A stretch of 64,000 bases of DNA from G963662905 sp963676415 (GCA_963676415.1 OY781097.1:992001-1056000), one strand, 5' to 3'. Counted from the first letter of the stretch, positions 18,263 to 28,110 are shown. Program-made: numbers and translations. The notes: a model not told the origin generated them from the letters alone.

Positions 18263-18811
18263 CTAAATAACAGCTGCAGTCCGTTTAAATTTTATGAAAT
18301 CCCCTTCTTCTATATTGTTTTTGTCGCAGAATCCAGCAATAACCTCTACTACATACTTTGACCTCTCAACAGATGGGATGGGGTGCTCTGTTAAAGGTTC
18401 CGTATATTTCTGGATTTTCACGATTTCAAAATTCGAATTTACATATATGATATCCAGTGAGATATATGTGTTTTTCATCCAAAACGATTGTTCTGTTTCG
18501 CTTTCCATTATAAATAACATTCCAACCCGGTCATTTATTGAGTACCTGTACATAAGGCCTAAATTCCTTTTAAATTCATCGTCGGCTACTTCAATATCAA
18601 TGGTTGTAATTGATTTATTATTGTCCTGTGCATTGAGAAAGGAAAGAACGCCTTGTTTTTTGAATTTTATCTCAGTGCGCCTTGTGGATTTCCTCGTTTT
18701 GTTTGGAATAAATGGATTTATAACCAAAGATATTGCAGCAATAGCCAATATCAACAGGATTAATATCTGCACCCATTTTTTATTCTTGTTTCGGGTATTT
18801 CTTTTGGCCAT
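18263..18811 (-). CDS. DUF192 family membrane-anchored or exported protein
   Basis: A 182-residue protein. A basic N-terminus (MAKRNTRNKNKK) precedes one hydrophobic helix at about 13-32, then a linker, then a DUF192 domain (about 65-180). The domain is recognised by LGLMYR, GMLFIM, SFWMKNTYISLDIIYV and the closing VVEVIAGFCDKNNIEEGD. DUF192 proteins are small extracytoplasmic beta-barrel domains of unknown activity. It begins 17 bp after the PIN toxin stop and on the same strand, so it may be co-transcribed with the toxin-antitoxin pair. Confidence 0.82.
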   Translation of the reverse strand: MAKRNTRNKNKKWVQILILLILAIAAISLVINPFIPNKTRKSTRRTEIKFKKQGVLSFLNAQDNNKSITTIDIEVADDEFKRNLGLMYRYSINDRVGMLFIMESETEQSFWMKNTYISLDIIYVNSNFEIVKIQKYTEPLTEHPIPSVERSKYVVEVIAGFCDKNNIEEGDFIKFKRTAAVI

Positions 18812-18828
18812 ATTTTTTTACTCATTTT

Positions 18829-19263
18829 TTAATTGTTATCGGCTGAAATCTTATTCTTTCGGCTTTCTAAAAATTCATCCGGCGTCATTACCGGTAGTTT
18901 GGACATTTTGAAATCTTTTGCGTTTCTGCTTATAATAATATCGCAATCTGTGCTTAACGCACTGTAATACTGTAATGAATCTTCGAAGTTTGAAAAATCT
19001 GAGTTTAAGCCTTTTTCGATGATGATGCTATCCAAAGCGCAAATATCTGAGAGTACTTTGAATTTTCTTAATTTATCCTTGCTTTTTTCAGCGCCATAGT
19101 ATTTTGTCAGGAAGTAGCTTATGGTTCCATATGATAATGCCGGGACAACTATTTTGAGTTTTCTTTTATCGGCAAGACTTACGATCATGGCTGTGGCAAT
19201 ATAATAAGGATCTCTTTCGCCCAGAAAGTCCAGTATTACATTAGTGTCAAAGAATAATTTCAT
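18829..19263 (-). CDS. PIN-domain toxin (VapC-like ribonuclease)
   Basis: A 144-residue single PIN domain. The acidic residues expected for metal binding are visible: FDTNVILDFL (Asp 6), an acidic FEDSLQY segment near 95, and DCDIIISRNAKDF near 110. The closing TPDEFLES is typical of PIN_3-type proteins. Such enzymes cut RNA, and as toxins they are neutralised by an upstream-encoded antitoxin. The gene starts 43 bp after the ribbon-helix-helix antitoxin on the same strand, which is the usual order. Confidence 0.83.
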   Translation of the reverse strand: MKLFFDTNVILDFLGERDPYYIATAMIVSLADKRKLKIVVPALSYGTISYFLTKYYGAEKSKDKLRKFKVLSDICALDSIIIEKGLNSDFSNFEDSLQYYSALSTDCDIIISRNAKDFKMSKLPVMTPDEFLESRKNKISADNN

Positions 19264-19306
19264 AGCTAATTATTGTGGCCGTCAAGTAGGGCGTTCTAAC
19301 CAGATA

Positions 19307-19564
19307 CTATTTATGTTTGCTTTCAAGATGCTTAACAACTTCTTTTCTATAATTCCAACCGGTTGGAATTTTTTTTCCTGTTTCCATGCTTTTGACGAAA
19401 GGCGAGATTTCAATATTTCCTTCATCAATCTTTTCATTGCTTGTTACCAAAGATTTGAGGTAAGATTCAATAATCCGGGACAAACTCCTTTTCTGAGAAG
19501 CAGCATATTTTTTGGCCTCTTCAATTACGAATTTATCAAGCTTCAAGGTTAATTTGGCATCCAT
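19307..19564 (-). CDS. Ribbon-helix-helix antitoxin (DUF6364-like)
   Basis: An 85-residue protein starting at MDAKLTLKLDKF. The beta strand KLTLKLD and the helices VIEEAKKYAASQKRSLSRII form a ribbon-helix-helix DNA-binding N-terminus, and the C-terminal half (ISPFVKSMETGKKIPTGW) would wrap and block the PIN toxin. The frame extends upstream to 19639, but the promoter elements at 19582-19613 lie in that extension, so the start at 19564 is preferred. It is expected to repress its own operon through the palindrome at 19572-19585. Confidence 0.8.
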   Translation of the reverse strand: MDAKLTLKLDKFVIEEAKKYAASQKRSLSRIIESYLKSLVTSNEKIDEGNIEISPFVKSMETGKKIPTGWNYRKEVVKHLESKHK

Positions 19565-19571
19565 GGCGTTT

Positions 19572-19613
19572 TTTGTACGTACAAATATATGAAATAAACC
19601 CGTATTATGCAAA
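19572..19613 (-). promoter_or_regulatory. Toxin-antitoxin promoter with overlapping operator palindrome
   Basis: On the minus strand there is TTTG (19613-19610), a 20-bp spacer and TATATTTG (19589-19582), a full Bacteroidota promoter. The perfect 14-bp palindrome TTTGTACGTACAAA (19572-19585) overlaps the -7 box and the start point, 8 bp from the antitoxin ATG, as expected for autorepression. Confidence 0.6.
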
Positions 19614-19778
19614 TTGACAGAATGCATTGTATTTTGCAATGTCTTTTAAACTTGGGTTATATTCTTGATAAAATGATGCTTGTGCTTTAAGTATTTAGAA
19701 TTTCTTTGTGAAAGGAAGAAAGGTTCTACTCGGTTTTTTGTGGGTAATAAAAATTGAGGTAGAATTGGAGGTTAAACA

Positions 19779-19803
19779 ATTCCAAAGTTTTAAACTTTAG
19801 AAT
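19779..19803. repeat. 25-bp near-perfect palindrome
   Basis: Two 12-bp arms around one T (ATTCCAAAGTTT and AAACTTTAGAAT, one mismatch) lie between the divergent antitoxin and tetR promoters. The core resembles the palindrome at 45309-45347. The rest of this 353-bp intergenic stretch shows no gene. Confidence 0.4.
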
Positions 19804-19879
19804 AAGTGTATAGTCCGGAATATCCATCCGTTTATTACGGAATATCCTGCCTTCCTATTTCAAAAAAATTCATAAAAAC

Positions 19880-19910
19880 TTGCATATTAGACCGGCCGGT
19901 CATATATTTG
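19880..19910 (+). promoter_or_regulatory. tetR promoter with internal operator
   Basis: TTG (19880-19882), a 20-bp spacer and TATATTTG (19903-19910) form a promoter. Between them lies the perfect palindrome GACCGGCCGGTC (19890-19901), the type of sequence bound by TetR/AcrR regulators. Transcription should begin at about 19916, giving an almost leaderless message for the ATG at 19918. Confidence 0.65.
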
Positions 19911-19917
19911 TGGCCAC

Positions 19918-20511
19918 ATGACAAAGAAAGAACTTAAAAAGCTGGAAATCATTAAGACGGGCTTTTTTCTGATGAAATCCAAAGGCTATAATGGTACCGG
20001 AATCAATGAAATTATTCACACTGTGGGTATCCCAAAAGGTTCTTTCTATTACTATTTTGAAAGCAAAGAGGGTTTTGCCATTGAAATTTTGAATTATTAT
20101 GCAGACCGTTTGCTTCAAAATGTTGCCGATGCCCTAACTGACCCAAGCCAGCCTCCACTGCAAAGGATATTGAAACTCTACAAGCGCCAGGTTGCGGATT
20201 ATCTCGACAATAGTTCTTTTTCTTACGGAGCTTTCGGAACACGTCTGTGCCAGGAAATCGGGAGCAGGCACACTTTGGTCAAGAATGCTGCTGAAAAAGT
20301 GTATAAAGATCTGATCGGCCTGCACAATCAATGTCTGCTCGAAGCAAGCGCCAAGGGGGATATTGGCCGCGATATTGACACAGCAAAGCTGTCAGAGTTT
20401 ATTATATACAGCTGGGAAGGAGCTTTGATGCGCCTCAATGGGAGCAAAAACGCGGATTCCCTGCAAACGTTCAACGATATGTTGCAAGATGTTGTTTTAA
20501 AACGGGCTTAA
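19918..20511 (+). CDS. TetR/AcrR family transcriptional regulator
   Basis: A 197-residue protein. The N-terminal helix-turn-helix is clear (GFFLMKSKGYNGTGINEII then VGIPKGSFYYYFESKEGFA, residues about 16-55), and the C-terminal ligand-binding domain includes the SYGAFGTRLCQEIG segment of the TetR_C_16/YcdC-like type. It should bind as a dimer to the palindrome in its own promoter and be released by a small ligand. No efflux or detoxification gene is adjacent; the next gene (116 bp downstream, same strand) encodes a C25 peptidase, so targets other than itself are unknown. Confidence 0.9.
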   Translation: MTKKELKKLEIIKTGFFLMKSKGYNGTGINEIIHTVGIPKGSFYYYFESKEGFAIEILNYYADRLLQNVADALTDPSQPPLQRILKLYKRQVADYLDNSSFSYGAFGTRLCQEIGSRHTLVKNAAEKVYKDLIGLHNQCLLEASAKGDIGRDIDTAKLSEFIIYSWEGALMRLNGSKNADSLQTFNDMLQDVVLKRA

Positions 20512-20627
20512 GCAAAACATGGTTTTAAATGCCTATTTGTTCTCAAAAACAGACGACGAAAGTGAGAAACAGATAAAGGTTAGGGTAAAATCAGATGAAA
20601 CGAACTTAAAATTATAGATTACAGCCC

Positions 20628-23600
20628 ATGAAAAAGATTAGCCTTAGTGCTTTGATGATGTTGATCCTCGGTAGTATTTTAACTGCCGGAAACATCAAAA
20701 CGACCTATGAATTCAAAAACTACCGCCTAGAAGATAAAGGGGTATTTATCAGCCTGAACATAGACGGCTGCCTCAATACAGCGCTTCCCGGACAACCTGC
20801 CCTGCCCTACAAATCGGTGGCGCTGCTGCTTGACGACAATCAGCAGGCGGCCCAAATGGAAATTGTATTGCGCGACCCTTTGACCATACACATCGATAAG
20901 GACGTTTTCCCGATGCAGTATTCCCGCCCGCTTTCCGAAGGCCCTTCCGGTGAATTTATCATGGATAAAGCTGTATATCAGACACGTTCGGCTTTTCCCT
21001 CCAATAAAAAAGGCCATCTGAAAAATGCGTCTATGAACGGCTACGAATTTGCACTTTCCAGCTTTACCCCTGTGGAGTATTTCCCTGCCGAAGGTAAAAT
21101 CGTCCTTTATCAGGAAGTGGATGTAATCCTGAAAACTTCGGCAATGCGCAATGAAGGTCTCCGGGCTTCCGCAGCAAAAAAAGTACGCAATCGGGTGGCC
21201 CGTTTTGCCGATAATCCGGAAAAAATCCGCGCATACAGCCCTAAAGCGACACGCTCCGAAGCATACGACATCCTGATCGTTACCAAGCAGCAATACCTTG
21301 CCGGTTTTGAAGATTTGGTGCAGATGTACCTCAACAGAGGAATGAAAGCCATGGCTGTAAGCATCGACTCCATCAATACCACCATGAACGGCAATGATGT
21401 GCAGGCACGCATACGTAATTTCATTATTCAAGAATATCAAACCAAAGACATACAGCATGTTTTGCTGGGCGGCGATACCGACGTGGTCCCTTATCGCGGC
21501 TTCTACTGCGAAGTGCAGTCCTCGTCGCTTTATACCGACGATGATATCCCTGCCGACCTGTATTATTCCGCTTTGGACGGAACTTGGAACGATGATGGCG
21601 ACAACAAATGGGGCGAACCCGAGGAAGACGACCTGCTGCCCGATATCTCGGTTGCCCGTATGACTTTCAGCAATGCCAACGAACTGGCTGTTTTTATCCA
21701 TAAAAGCACCCAATATCAAAATAATCCCGTTTTGGGCGAACTGCGCAATCCTTTGCTGGCCGGAGAAGATCTGTATGACGATCCGCAAACCTGGGGCGCA
21801 CAATATCTGGAACTACTTGTTGGTTGGCATGACGACAACGGTTATACTACCGATGGCATCCCGGCCAATCACAATATTGAAGAAATGTTCGACCGCGACC
21901 TCGGCAACTGGAGCAAAAACGATATCATCAATAAAATCAATTCCGGAAAACAGTTTGTACACCATAGCGGCCACGCAAACTCCTCTTCTTTGATGAGGCT
22001 TTATACATCCGATATCACCAATTCCAATTTTTCCGGAGCCAATGGAGTGGACCATAACTATACATTAGTATATACCCACGGTTGTATTTGTGGCGCTTTT
22101 GACGAGAACGATTGTATCGCAGAGCGCATAGTGGGTATTGATAATTTTGCGGTTGCCGGCGCATTCAACTCACGCTACGGTTGGTTCAACGAAGGCCAGA
22201 CCGAAGGCCCGTCAGCACATATGCACCGCGAATTTGTGAATGCCCTTTATACCGACAAGGAAAACCATATCGGGGCAGCACATATGATTTCAAAAATTGA
22301 AACATCGCCCTGGGTAACGGCTCCCGGTCAGCACGAAGACGGTGCTTTGCGCTGGTGTTTCTACGATTGCAATATCCTAGGCGATCCTGCACTTGCCGTT
22401 TGGACAGACGAACCACTCAACAATATTTCCGCTACTTTTCAGGAAGAAATCCCTGTAGGCTGGGAAACACTCAATGTTACGGTGACAAAAGGCAGTCAAC
22501 CGTTGGAGAATTACCGCTGCGCAATTCTTAAAGACGGACAATTGCACGGTTATGCCATGACCAATGAAAATGGTGTTGCCGAGATCGCTATCGAGCCCCT
22601 TATTACCGAAATCGGACAAGCTCAGGTTGTGCTTTCAGGATACAATGTCCTGCCCGAAGAATTCCCGCTTGGCATTGTTGCTTCAGGCACTCCAGTAGTA
22701 AATTATTCGTCATATACCGTGCACGATGAAGCCGGAAATAACGATGGCCAGCCCGATTTTGGCGAAAGCATCACCCTCGATATGGAGCTTAGCAACATAG
22801 GCTATGCCATGGCCGAAAATGTACATGCCACTTTAAGCTCAACCAATGAGTACATTACCATCACCGACAGTGAAGCCGACTTTGGCAATATTGAGGCACT
22901 GGAAAACGGTTTCTGTGCCAATGCTTATGCTTTCGACATCTGCGACAGCATTCCCGATCAACACTGGGTAATGTTGAAACTTGATATCGTTTCCAATGAT
23001 TTCAGTTGGACAAAGAGCTTTATGATTATGCCCAATGCACCACGCATGCAGGTGGGCGAAATCACAATCGACGACAGCGAAGGAAATAACGACCACAGGC
23101 TCGATCCGGGCGAAAGCGCACACATCCTCATCCGATCCTACAACAAAGGCCATGGCGACGCGTTCCCCACCCGATTTGCATTAAACTGCGATAATGAAAT
23201 GATCAGCATACAAAATGCTGTTCAGGACCTCGATCTGGAAGGCGGAAAATTCCGCGAACTGATATTTGATGTCCAGGTTGATGAAAATATCCCGCTTTAT
23301 TCGCTGGCAAACTTTACCTACAGCATGACTCACGGCCATTACAGCGATGAGATGAGCTTTGTGCAGTCCATAGGCTATATTGACGAAGATTTTGAATCGG
23401 GCGATTACAGCAAATTCGACTGGACATTTGAATCTCCCACCGCCTGGGAAATCTGCGAAACAGATCCTTACGAAGGGGATTACTGCTCTATGTCGGGCGA
23501 AATTGGTGCGGGCGGCAGCTCCAAAATGAGCCTTAGCCTGCGTGTTGAAAATGCCGACAGCATTAGCTTCTATCACAAGCTTTCTACCGAAGAAGGTTAT

Positions 23601-24080
23601 GACAAGCTCCTTTTCTATATTGATGATAATGAAATGGGACAGTGGAGCGGCATCAAAGGCTGGGAACGTTTCAGCACTTTTGTAAATGAAGGCATACATA
23701 CATTCACCTGGGAATACAAAAAAGATATGTTTGAAGATGCCGGTGAAGACCGTGTTTGGATAGATGAAATTATTTTCCCTCCCGTTTCAACACTTACTTC
23801 TATTGAAGAAACCGGATCCGATGCCCTGGTTTCCTTGACCAACATCTACCCCAATCCAATTAAGGATCAGCTAAAACTTGAGATGCGCAGCCAGGCACAA
23901 AAGCAAGCAAACATCAGGATTGTAGATGCCTGTGGGGCAACTATTCAGGCAAAATCCGTTTATTTAAATGAAGGCATGAACCATTTGACTATTGCATCCG
24001 ACGGCTTTGCTGCCGGTGTTTATGTTTTATTCATAGAAACAGACGGTGAACTTATCAGCAAAAAAATCACAAAGCATTAA
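20628..24080 (+). CDS. C25 (gingipain-like) cysteine peptidase, T9SS-exported
   Basis: A 1,150-residue protein with a signal peptide (about 1-21), an N-terminal pro-region (to about 200) and a C25 peptidase domain (about 208-600) that opens with YDILIVTKQQYLAGFEDL. The likely catalytic His is in VHHSGHANSSS (about 445-450) and the Cys in YTHGCICGAF (about 485-487). Further Ig-like modules follow, with a jelly-roll segment near 920-1,060, and a type A T9SS tail (NIYPNPIKDQLKLEM to the end). It is predicted to be a secreted or surface protease. It is followed after 52 bp by a second C25 gene with no terminator between, so the two may share a transcript. Peptide specificity cannot be read from the sequence. 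Confidence 0.88.
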   Translation: MKKISLSALMMLILGSILTAGNIKTTYEFKNYRLEDKGVFISLNIDGCLNTALPGQPALPYKSVALLLDDNQQAAQMEIVLRDPLTIHIDKDVFPMQYSRPLSEGPSGEFIMDKAVYQTRSAFPSNKKGHLKNASMNGYEFALSSFTPVEYFPAEGKIVLYQEVDVILKTSAMRNEGLRASAAKKVRNRVARFADNPEKIRAYSPKATRSEAYDILIVTKQQYLAGFEDLVQMYLNRGMKAMAVSIDSINTTMNGNDVQARIRNFIIQEYQTKDIQHVLLGGDTDVVPYRGFYCEVQSSSLYTDDDIPADLYYSALDGTWNDDGDNKWGEPEEDDLLPDISVARMTFSNANELAVFIHKSTQYQNNPVLGELRNPLLAGEDLYDDPQTWGAQYLELLVGWHDDNGYTTDGIPANHNIEEMFDRDLGNWSKNDIINKINSGKQFVHHSGHANSSSLMRLYTSDITNSNFSGANGVDHNYTLVYTHGCICGAFDENDCIAERIVGIDNFAVAGAFNSRYGWFNEGQTEGPSAHMHREFVNALYTDKENHIGAAHMISKIETSPWVTAPGQHEDGALRWCFYDCNILGDPALAVWTDEPLNNISATFQEEIPVGWETLNVTVTKGSQPLENYRCAILKDGQLHGYAMTNENGVAEIAIEPLITEIGQAQVVLSGYNVLPEEFPLGIVASGTPVVNYSSYTVHDEAGNNDGQPDFGESITLDMELSNIGYAMAENVHATLSSTNEYITITDSEADFGNIEALENGFCANAYAFDICDSIPDQHWVMLKLDIVSNDFSWTKSFMIMPNAPRMQVGEITIDDSEGNNDHRLDPGESAHILIRSYNKGHGDAFPTRFALNCDNEMISIQNAVQDLDLEGGKFRELIFDVQVDENIPLYSLANFTYSMTHGHYSDEMSFVQSIGYIDEDFESGDYSKFDWTFESPTAWEICETDPYEGDYCSMSGEIGAGGSSKMSLSLRVENADSISFYHKLSTEEGYDKLLFYIDDNEMGQWSGIKGWERFSTFVNEGIHTFTWEYKKDMFEDAGEDRVWIDEIIFPPVSTLTSIEETGSDALVSLTNIYPNPIKDQLKLEMRSQAQKQANIRIVDACGATIQAKSVYLNEGMNHLTIASDGFAAGVYVLFIETDGELISKKITKH

Positions 24081-24132
24081 TTTATAAACCAAGAACACGA
24101 ATAATTTTTAAACCAAAATTAATTTAACCAAA

Positions 24133-27100
24133 ATGAAATCGAACATGTACAAATTTTTTAGGAACCTGGCTTTTGCAGCTCTATCGCTTGTTTTCTTTGC
24201 AGGCAGCCTTTCAGCACAGCAATTTGCCTATTCCGATTCCTGGAATGAACAGGGTTATACCGTTCTCCAGCAGGACAACAACACTATGAGAGTGAATTTC
24301 TCCATCGAGCAATTCAACCTCAGCGCTTTGGATATTAACGGGCAGGAATTCCTGAAAACTGAGCTTCCCGGTGTTTTTCTCCCTAATGACGAAGGTTATC
24401 CTGATCTCGCCGGCATGGGCCGTTTTATCGCATTGCCCAATGGAGCAACTGCACATATCAATATCATCAATCAACGTATTGAAACTATTGAAAATGTAGA
24501 AATTGCCCCAGCCCCACGTATCCCCAAAGTTACAGACGACGGCCCGCTTCATTATGAAATGAACGAAGAGGTTTATGCTACCAATGCATTTTACCCTGCA
24601 GAGCCGATCAAACTGAGCGAGCAGACAGAAATCCGTGGTGTCAATTCTGTAGTACTGGGTGTAACCCCTTTCCAGTACAATCCGGTTACAAAAGAACTGC
24701 GCGTTATCCGCGATGCTGAAATTGAAATTACTTTCGAAGGTGGCGACGGCCAGTTTGGCGATATTGCTTACCGCAACCCCATGTGGGACCATATCCTTAG
24801 CGATATGTTTATCAATCAGGAGATGCTTCCGGCAGTTGATTATGCTGCACGTGCAACTCAAACACGCAATAGCGGTGAATATGAATATGTGATTATTATC
24901 CCTGATAATCCTGTTTATCAGCAATGGGCAGATTCGCTCAAACGTTTCCGTAACCAACAAGGTATCCTCACCGGTGTTGTAAAAGTTTCCGACATCGGCG
25001 GCAATACTGTAGGCGCCATTGAATCCTATGTAAACGATGCATATGAAAACTGGGTGACCAAACCTGTAGCATTCCTGCTGATCGGTGATTATGGTACAAG
25101 TGGAGATAACTGCATTGTTTCCCCAATTTGGGACGGCTACTGTGTTTCTGACAACATTTATGCCGATGTTAATGCCGATGAACTTCCTGACGTTGTATTC
25201 GCCCGTATGACAGCTCAAAATGAAGACCACCTCGAAACAATGGTAACAAAAGTATTAAACTACGAACGCAATCCTCCTACCAACCCTGATTTCTACAATA
25301 ACCCGATTACAGCCTGCGGTTGGCAAACGGAACGCTGGTTTCAGATTTGTGCCGAAACTGTTGGCGGATTCTGGAAAAACGAACTCGGCAAAGAACCTGT
25401 ACGCATCAACGAAATTTATAGCGGAAGCCCTGGCGCTACATGGTCAACTGCAACGAATACTGCAACAGTAGTGGATTATTTTGGCCCCAACGGCCTGGGT
25501 TATATTCCTTCATCGCCAAGTACACTGGGCAACTGGGCTGGCGGTAACTCTTCCGATATCAATAATGCAATCAACTCAGGTGCCTTTATGCTTGTACACC
25601 GTGACCACGGTGGTGAAACAGGTTGGGGCGAACCCGCATACAGCAACAGCAACCTTTCCGGTTTGAATAACGATGATCTGCCATTTGTTTTCTCTATCAA
25701 CTGTTTAACAGGTAAATATAACTGGAGCAGCGAATGTTTCGCAGAAGCTTTCCACCGTCATGAAAAAGGTTGTGTGGGTATTATGGCCGCTTCTGAAGTT
25801 TCCTATTCATTCGTAAACGATACTTATGTTTGGGGTATGATGGACAATATGTGGCCTGATTTTGACCCGGGTTATGGTGGAAACGATTTTGATATGAATT
25901 TTATCCGTCCTGCATTTGCCAATGCTGCCGGTAAAATTTATCTGCACGCTTCCAACTGGCCATACAATACCAATAACAAGCCTGTAACATACCACCTTTT
26001 CCACAACCATGGTGATGCTTACCTGAGTGTTTATACTGAAATGCCTCAAACACTTAATGTACAACATGCCGGTCTCCTTCCTGCAGGTGTCAATTCTTAT
26101 CAGGTACAGGCTCCAAACGGAGCGCAAATCTGCCTTTCACTTAATGGTGAAATCATCGGACGTGGATTTGGTGCAGGCGGCCCTGTAACAATCAATATTG
26201 AACCACAGCAGCCCGGCGACAATGTACTGCTTACCGTTACCAAACAAGACTACTATCGTTATCAGGAAAGCCTGCTCGTTGCCGGTGCCCCTGCACAGGC
26301 AGAAAACCCACAGCCAGCCAATAATAAACTGAGTGTTGCTCCATTTACTGTTTTCTCCTGGGCTGATGGTTACGGAACTCCATCAACTACTTATAAATAC
26401 TACCTCGGTACTGATAATCCTCCAACCAATTTAGTTAATGGCGAAGTAACTACTGAAAATGTTTTCACACTGGATAACGAACTGGACTACGAAACAGAGT
26501 ATTTCTGGAAAATTGTTTCCACAAACGATTATGGCACAACCGAAGGTGAAGTTTGGAACTTTACAACAAACCGTGCACCTGACGAAGATTTCGAATCAGG
26601 TAGTTTTAACAGCTTCCCCTGGGAACTTGAAGGCGATGTCAACTGGAACATTGTTCAGGACGAGGTATTCCATGGTACGCATTCAGCTCAATCGGGAGAT
26701 GTTGCCAGCGGTCAGGTTTCAAGCCTGAAAATCAGTATGAATATCAACACATTCATGTCAACCATTAATTTCTATAAAATGGTTACTTCAGAACCCGGCA
26801 GTGTTCTGGAATTCTATATTGATGGAAACCTCAAAGACAGTTGGACCGGACTTTCAGGCTGGAGCGCAGAATCTTTCAACGTAGTTTCAGGAAACCATCT
26901 TTTCGAATGGCGTTTTATCAATAATGGCAAAGGCGGCAGAAGCGAAAACTCTGCCTGGATTGACTATATCTATTTCCCAACTAATGGCGGAATTATTGCC
27001 AGCGCAGGTCAGGACGCAAGCATTTGCGAAGGCAGCACACACCAATTGATGGGTAATGCAACCAATGCCGATGATGTTCTTTGGTCTTCTGCCGGTGACG

Positions 27101-28053
27101 GTACTTTCAATGATGCAACAATTTTGGATCCGGTTTATACTCCCGGAACTCAGGACATCGAAGACGGCAGTGTTGTGATTACACTCACAGCAAGCGCTGC
27201 AAAAAATGATGTTTCTGACGATATGACCCTCACAATCAACCAAACACCAGTTGCTGAAACAGGCGAAACAGCGGTTGTTTGTGCAGGCGAAGGCCTTCAG
27301 ATTGCAGGTAATTACGAAAATTACGAAAGCCTGTTCTGGTCAACCAATGGTGACGGTACTTTTGATAACGCAACATACGAATTCCCTGTTTATACTCCGG
27401 GAACCGAAGACATTGCCAACGGTACAGTAACCCTTAGCGTGGAAGCTATTGCTTGGGCTCCCTGTGAAAATGTAAACGCTGATCTCGTAGTTACTATTAA
27501 TGATGTTCCTGCCGCTCCTGAATCACCCGCAGGTCCTGAAGTAATTCTAATCAACGAATTTACTACAAGCGATTATACTGTTGCTGAAGTAGCTGGTGCC
27601 GTATCTTACAGCTGGGAAATTGCCCCTGCCGAAGCAGGTACTATCGATGGTGAAAGCACAACAGGAACCGTAACATGGAACACTGATTACCAGGGAGATG
27701 CATTTGTTGCAGTGAAAGCTATGAACGAATGTGGCATAAGCGATCGCTCTGTTGAATTTGCAGTTGAAGTATCAAACAGCGTGGGTATCAGCGAACTGCT
27801 CGAAAGTAATGTGGGCATATTCCCGAACCCAACAAACGGAAGCTTTAGCTTGAGCATCAATGCAAACACTGAAAACCTCCGTATCCGAATAGTCAATACT
27901 GTTGGTGTTGAAGTTTATAATGAAAACAATATCAAAGTAAACGGTACATTTACCCGTGACTTCGAACTTGAAAATCTCGAAGAAGGCATGTACCTGATGA
28001 TTATCGAAAACGGACAAAGCAATATCATCAAAAAAGTTATTGTTGAAAAATAG
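24133..28053 (+). CDS. C25 (gingipain-like) cysteine peptidase, T9SS-exported (paralogue 2)
   Basis: A 1,306-residue protein with a signal peptide (1-28), a propeptide-like region (to about 245) and a C25 domain starting at EYEYVIIIPDNPVYQQWADSL. The catalytic His lies in LVHRDHGGETGWGE (about 490) and the Cys in FSINCLTGKYN (about 523). It continues with a fibronectin-like module (about 720-815), a jelly-roll segment (DFESGSFNSFPWE onward), two repeats with ASICEGSTHQL and VVCAGEGLQIAG openings, a PKD-like module, and a T9SS tail (GIFPNPTNGSFSLS). The peptidase half closely resembles the next gene, which points to tandem duplication. A clear terminator follows. Confidence 0.88.
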   Translation: MKSNMYKFFRNLAFAALSLVFFAGSLSAQQFAYSDSWNEQGYTVLQQDNNTMRVNFSIEQFNLSALDINGQEFLKTELPGVFLPNDEGYPDLAGMGRFIALPNGATAHINIINQRIETIENVEIAPAPRIPKVTDDGPLHYEMNEEVYATNAFYPAEPIKLSEQTEIRGVNSVVLGVTPFQYNPVTKELRVIRDAEIEITFEGGDGQFGDIAYRNPMWDHILSDMFINQEMLPAVDYAARATQTRNSGEYEYVIIIPDNPVYQQWADSLKRFRNQQGILTGVVKVSDIGGNTVGAIESYVNDAYENWVTKPVAFLLIGDYGTSGDNCIVSPIWDGYCVSDNIYADVNADELPDVVFARMTAQNEDHLETMVTKVLNYERNPPTNPDFYNNPITACGWQTERWFQICAETVGGFWKNELGKEPVRINEIYSGSPGATWSTATNTATVVDYFGPNGLGYIPSSPSTLGNWAGGNSSDINNAINSGAFMLVHRDHGGETGWGEPAYSNSNLSGLNNDDLPFVFSINCLTGKYNWSSECFAEAFHRHEKGCVGIMAASEVSYSFVNDTYVWGMMDNMWPDFDPGYGGNDFDMNFIRPAFANAAGKIYLHASNWPYNTNNKPVTYHLFHNHGDAYLSVYTEMPQTLNVQHAGLLPAGVNSYQVQAPNGAQICLSLNGEIIGRGFGAGGPVTINIEPQQPGDNVLLTVTKQDYYRYQESLLVAGAPAQAENPQPANNKLSVAPFTVFSWADGYGTPSTTYKYYLGTDNPPTNLVNGEVTTENVFTLDNELDYETEYFWKIVSTNDYGTTEGEVWNFTTNRAPDEDFESGSFNSFPWELEGDVNWNIVQDEVFHGTHSAQSGDVASGQVSSLKISMNINTFMSTINFYKMVTSEPGSVLEFYIDGNLKDSWTGLSGWSAESFNVVSGNHLFEWRFINNGKGGRSENSAWIDYIYFPTNGGIIASAGQDASICEGSTHQLMGNATNADDVLWSSAGDGTFNDATILDPVYTPGTQDIEDGSVVITLTASAAKNDVSDDMTLTINQTPVAETGETAVVCAGEGLQIAGNYENYESLFWSTNGDGTFDNATYEFPVYTPGTEDIANGTVTLSVEAIAWAPCENVNADLVVTINDVPAAPESPAGPEVILINEFTTSDYTVAEVAGAVSYSWEIAPAEAGTIDGESTTGTVTWNTDYQGDAFVAVKAMNECGISDRSVEFAVEVSNSVGISELLESNVGIFPNPTNGSFSLSINANTENLRIRIVNTVGVEVYNENNIKVNGTFTRDFELENLEEGMYLMIIENGQSNIIKKVIVEK

Positions 28054-28074
28054 GTTCTGAACTAAATAAACATG

Positions 28075-28110
28075 AAGCCTGTCGCCCCTTACCGTGCGAC
28101 AGGCTTTTTT
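28075..28110 (+). terminator. Terminator after the second C25 gene
   Basis: A perfect 11-bp stem (28075-28085 with 28096-28106, arm AAGCCTGTCGC) and a 10-nt loop are followed by a T-run. It separates the second and third C25 genes into different transcripts or reduces expression of the third. Confidence 0.88.

Noticed and set aside
20727..21803. Long minus-strand open frame (about 358 codons) opposite the first C25 gene
   Set aside because: Antisense shadow; the + strand frame has a signal peptide, peptidase motifs and a T9SS tail.
24211..25230. Minus-strand open frame of about 339 codons opposite the second C25 gene
   Set aside because: Same reason: antisense to a well-supported gene, with no domain-like sequence of its own.
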